Made by a program: the position numbers and the translations under genes. This document shows, piece after piece, positions 13,653-15,172 of a DNA stretch of 15,172 bases. The number at the start of each line of letters is the position of its first letter. The first letter of the stretch is position 1. The stretch covers positions 1 to 15,172 of the forward strand of contig JAFLJX010000086.1 in NCBI GenBank assembly GCA_022712785.1, read 5' to 3'. The notes under the pieces are model-generated. The model had not been told where the DNA came from. It was given only the letters and a program-made list of their open reading frames with translations, and searched no databases. The DNA comes from Mycoplasmatota bacterium (GTDB lineage Bacteria; Bacillota_I; Bacilli_A; Izemoplasmatales; Izemoplasmataceae).

Positions 13653-13673
13653 ATAATAAGTTGCAACTAAAAG
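13653..13673 (+). repeat. Cassette-boundary-like site, copy 4 (best match to consensus)
   Basis: ATAATAAGTTGCAACTAAAA plus G, 25 bases after the stop codon of the TraB-like gene. This is the copy matched at 19 of 21 positions by the inverted site at 2443-2463. The core AGTTGCAACT is a perfect 10-base palindrome. Confidence 0.7.
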
Positions 13674-13733
13674 AGATACAACAAGTGAAGTACACCAAAA
13701 ACTTTGACTAGAACTATAATTAATTTAAATATT

Positions 13734-13780
13734 AGGAATGATTTCTGTATTCAAAAAGGAGTCATTCCTTTATTTTATTT
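13734..13780 (+). terminator. Rho-independent terminator
   Basis: AGGAATGA (13734-13741) and TCATTCCT (13762-13769) are perfectly complementary around a 20-base loop, with a T-rich tail. It lies 105 bases after the TraB-like gene, beyond repeat copy 4. Confidence 0.75.
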
Positions 13781-13786
13781 TAAATA

Positions 13787-13819
13787 TCCAACTCACGGAA
13801 TTAATTCGTCCAACTCACG
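13787..13819. repeat. Direct repeat TCCAACTCACG x2, 22-base period
   Basis: TCCAACTCACG at 13787-13797 and 13809-13819. The 22-base period, two helical turns, puts both copies on one face of the DNA. They end eight bases before the -35 box of the following promoter, which suits an activator or repressor site. Confidence 0.55.
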
Positions 13820-13827
13820 AAAAAATA

Positions 13828-13856
13828 TTAACTGTATTCAGAATCAATGGTAATAT
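13828..13856 (+). promoter_or_regulatory. Promoter of the decayed ATPase gene
   Basis: TTAACT at 13828-13833, 17 bases, TAATAT at 13851-13856. The ribosome site GTGGGTGAT precedes ATG 13874. It is intact although its gene is not. Confidence 0.6.
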
Positions 13857-13873
13857 ATAAGTGGGTGATATAA

Positions 13874-14155
13874 ATGAATAAACATTATAGAAAAATTATG
13901 GATGATGTATTAAATGAAAAATTGGAAGCACTTGTTGCTGTTTTGATTACTGGACCTAAATGGTGTGGTAAAACTACTACTGCAGAGTAACTTGCAAAGA
14001 GTGTCCTATATATGCAACAACTAGATGAAAAATAAAATAACTTTCAATTAGCAGAAGTTCAGCCATCTTTTATGGCTGTAATAACAGGAACAAAGTATGC
14101 TTATAAAAGAGAAGATGGAGTTTTAGTAATACCAATTGGATGTTTAAGACCATAA
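13874..14155 (+). pseudogene. Decayed DUF4143-type AAA ATPase (internal deletion and stops)
   Basis: The frame starts at ATG 13874 and gives a good N terminus ending in the Walker A loop GPKWCGKTTTAE. It is then broken by TAA at 13988, where the family has Gln, and reads on in the same frame LAKSVLYMQQLDEK to a second TAA at 14033. NNFQLAEVQPSF follows directly, then MAVITGTKYAYKREDGVLVI and PIGCLRP. The last part is the C terminus of the same family (usually about 420 residues), so roughly 330 residues between QPSF and MAVITG are gone without loss of frame. Such ATPases are common, poorly characterised accessory genes. This copy cannot work. Confidence 0.75.
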
Positions 14156-14182
14156 AAAATAAAAAGTGAGAGGAGACTTAAT

Positions 14183-14410
14183 ATGCATATACAATCTACA
14201 AAAAAGCTTCTTATTCTAATGCATGATATCTCTTGTTTTTGTGTTTTAATATATGGCATCAAGAATAATGATAAAAGCATACTTTGATGATTTTGATAAA
14301 GTAACTTTCGGGAAAATAAAAACAGGAAAATGATTCATATACTAGAAAAGCATGAAAGAGAGCAGTTACTTAGTAAACTTGGTGATGATTTATACACAAA
14401 CAGCAATTAA
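14183..14410 (+). pseudogene. Decayed DUF6933-like gene
   Basis: ATG 14183 has a good ribosome site (GAGAGGAGA). The frame MHIQSTKKLL..SCFCVLIYGIKNND stops at 14287. MHIQSTKKLL and FCVLIYGIK resemble the start of DUF6933 proteins (M-x-I-x-x-TKKLL, then FCIVLYGLK), with the ~25 residues normally between them, including the SWHAN segment, missing. A second piece, DDFDKVTFGKIKTGK, is in another frame from 14286. A third, MIHILEKHEREQLLSKLGDD, returns to the first frame and ends at TAA 14408. So there is a deletion and two frameshifts. The family call rests on short matches. Confidence 0.5.
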
Positions 14411-14423
14411 TTGTATAAATAAC

Positions 14424-14440
14424 ATAATAAGTTACAACAT
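14424..14440 (+). repeat. Cassette-boundary-like site, copy 5
   Basis: ATAATAAGTTACAACAT, starting 14 bases after the last stop codon of the decayed DUF6933-like gene. The left half is exact; the right half differs at one base in the core (GTTACAAC for GTTGCAAC). Confidence 0.6.
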
Positions 14441-14454
14441 TCTACCAATTCATG

Positions 14455-14497
14455 AGCCATATACAAATGACCTAGAAGAATAAGAAATATGGCTTTT
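14455..14497 (+). terminator. Possible terminator
   Basis: AGCCATAT (14455-14462) and ATATGGCT (14487-14494) are perfectly complementary, but the loop is 24 bases and only four T follow. Confidence 0.4.
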
Positions 14498-14582
14498 CAG
14501 GTATTGTTTATTATAATAGTGATTTTTCTCTATGTACTACAAGATATTAAAATATTTAATATTGAAAGGAGTAGGTTTTTAA

Positions 14583-14789
14583 ATGGAAAAACAAATTAGA
14601 AATGCAGCTGCTACTAGTATCATATTTGCAATTATACTATTTGTCCTATTTTTGCTATATTCATTTAGTATTATCCCACAGGTAATTTATGGAATTATAT
14701 TAACAGTGATAATCTTTATTCAAGTTGGTACATTTGCACTAATATTGATATATTTAAGAAAAATTGGTGATAAAGAAGATAATAGATAA
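14583..14789 (+). CDS. Small two-TM membrane protein
   Basis: A 68-residue protein with hydrophobic segments at about 9-28 and 33-58, a short turn (SIIPQ) between them and a charged C-terminal tail (RKIGDKEDNR). GAAAGGAG ten bases before ATG is a strong ribosome site, and TATAAT at 14512-14517 may be its -10. The family is not recognised. It follows repeat copy 5 and would be the payload of the last unit. Being only 68 residues, it could equally be a holin-like, toxin-like or regulatory peptide; nothing in the sequence decides. Confidence 0.65.
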   Translation: MEKQIRNAAATSIIFAIILFVLFLLYSFSIIPQVIYGIILTVIIFIQVGTFALILIYLRKIGDKEDNR

Positions 14790-14855
14790 GACTATCAATA
14801 AAATATATATATTTAAGTTTATATCTTTTCATCCCATGTTCGATAGACTGAGACA

Positions 14856-14869
14856 TACCATAAGTAATT
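14856..14869 (+). repeat. TACCATAAGTAATT, second copy, near-boundary motif
   Basis: Identical to 365-378 and in the same orientation. It continues AAAACTAATGATA, sharing ACTAATGATA with repeat copy 2 (12277-12286). It may be a degraded sixth copy of the boundary site. The surrounding 14790-14920 has no gene. Confidence 0.35.
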
Positions 14870-14954
14870 AAAACTAATGATATAAACGTTATAGCAAAAA
14901 TCTATTTAACTTTTTTTGTTTTAGCTCTATAATGTTTAATCTTTTTCAATATGG

Positions 14955-14960
14955 TATAAT
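14955..14960 (+). promoter_or_regulatory. -10 box of the ABC transporter gene
   Basis: TATAAT at 14955-14960; another TATAAT lies at 14928-14933. The -35 boxes are weak, so it is not certain which is used. Confidence 0.45.
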
Positions 14961-14993
14961 TGAAATAAGGAACAAAAGTAGGGTGTTAAATAG

Positions 14994-15014
14994 ACAGCTT
15001 ACATAAGCTGTTTT
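14994..15014 (+). promoter_or_regulatory. Leader hairpin before the ABC transporter gene
   Basis: ACAGCTTA (14994-15001) and TAAGCTGT (15004-15011) are perfectly complementary, followed by TTTTAATTT. It lies between the promoter and the gene, so it may act as an attenuator. It is equally the size and symmetry of a repressor operator. Confidence 0.5.
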
Positions 15015-15042
15015 AATTTACTATTGAATATGGGGTGATTTG

Positions 15043-15172
15043 ATGATTAAGATTTCAAACATGTATAAGAGTTATTCAAGTAAATATACAGGTAAACAAG
15101 AAGTGTTTAAAGATTTTTCTATTGATTTTCCATCAAAGGGATTTGTAAGTATATTAGGAAAAAGTGGTTGTG
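15043..15172 (+). CDS. ABC transporter ATP-binding protein, 5' part only
   Basis: The window ends after 43 codons. ATG 15043 follows GGGGTGATT. The protein starts MIKISNMYKSYSSKYTGKQE, the usual first strand and YKSY motif of export-type ABC ATPases, and reaches FVSILGKSGC, the beginning of the Walker A loop (GxSGCGKS/T), at the window edge. The long KYTGKQEVFKDFSIDFPSKG insert-like start is typical of MacB/LolD-type ATPases, many of them fused to or paired with a permease and used for peptide or antibiotic export. The class cannot be settled from this fragment. Confidence 0.85.
   Translation, partial: MIKISNMYKSYSSKYTGKQEVFKDFSIDFPSKGFVSILGKSGC

Noticed and set aside
11109..14440. Classical integron attC sites
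   Set aside because: The palindromic GTTGCAAC does not fit GTTRRRY, no paired RYYYAAC is found upstream of each site, and there is no intI in the window.
12836..14440. Xer dif/pdif modules
   Set aside because: ACATAA-type left arms and TTAT/TTAC right starts are suggestive, but the gap between them is 4 bases, not 6, and the right arms do not agree between copies.
1..15172. tRNA, rRNA or CRISPR arrays
   Set aside because: No cloverleaf with a GTTCGAATC-type T arm, no rRNA motifs and no regularly spaced repeats of 23-40 bases were seen by eye on either strand.
1..15172. Mycoplasma code (TGA = Trp)
   Set aside because: TGA ends the toxin and the second kinase where the family ends, and TGG is used for Trp inside domains, so the standard bacterial code applies.

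Overview
The window is low-GC DNA (by eye about 30% G+C), and every gene I can support lies on the + strand. Strong AGGAGG-type ribosome sites, TTGACA/TATAAT promoters, LytTR and lipoprotein genes, and TGA used as a stop rather than Trp point to a Bacillota or early-branching Mycoplasmatota-like bacterium (for example the Acholeplasma/Izemoplasma/Haloplasma neighbourhood). The species cannot be named from sequence alone. The content is accessory: a toxin-antitoxin system, drug-modifying-enzyme-like proteins, orphan membrane proteins, IS-like ends and many decayed genes.

Layout. 1-500: a probable IS end, a 24-codon remnant and two terminators. 518-2260: an MqsR-like toxin, an MqsA/Panacea antitoxin and two very small membrane proteins. 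2261-2663: non-coding, with a long hairpin, an inverted copy of the repeat site described below, and a terminator. 2664-4823: a LytTR regulator followed by a two-TM lipoprotein and a membrane-anchored protein, closed by a clear terminator. 4911-7287: an APH-like kinase, a COG3981-type GNAT, a nucleoside phosphorylase and a truncated GNAT. 7288-8044: a gene graveyard holding a strong promoter, a short attenuator-like leader, a 14-codon gene stump and an IS-like end. 8045-10793: a lipoprotein, a small membrane protein and a 614-residue polytopic protein. 10845-11112: a second IS-like end and the C-terminal stump of a HepT/HEPN toxin.

11109 to about 14870 is the most striking part. A short asymmetric site (consensus ATAATAAGTTGCAACTAA) recurs five times in the same orientation at 11109, 12265, 12836, 13653 and 14424. 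Each copy sits just after a stop codon, so it cuts the DNA into units of about 0.6-1.2 kb. These carry an APH-like kinase, a GNAT, a TraB/Tiki-like protein, a block of two decayed genes (DUF4143-type ATPase and a DUF6933-like protein), and a small membrane protein. A sixth, inverted copy at 2443-2463 matches the 13653 copy at 19 of 21 positions. This looks like a cassette array with its own recombination site; it does not match the integron attC core, and no recombinase is in the window. The alternative reading is a dispersed operator, since the core AGTTGCAACT is a perfect palindrome of the kind bound by MarR-type repressors.

The window ends inside an ABC transporter ATPase gene (15043 onward) preceded by a leader hairpin.
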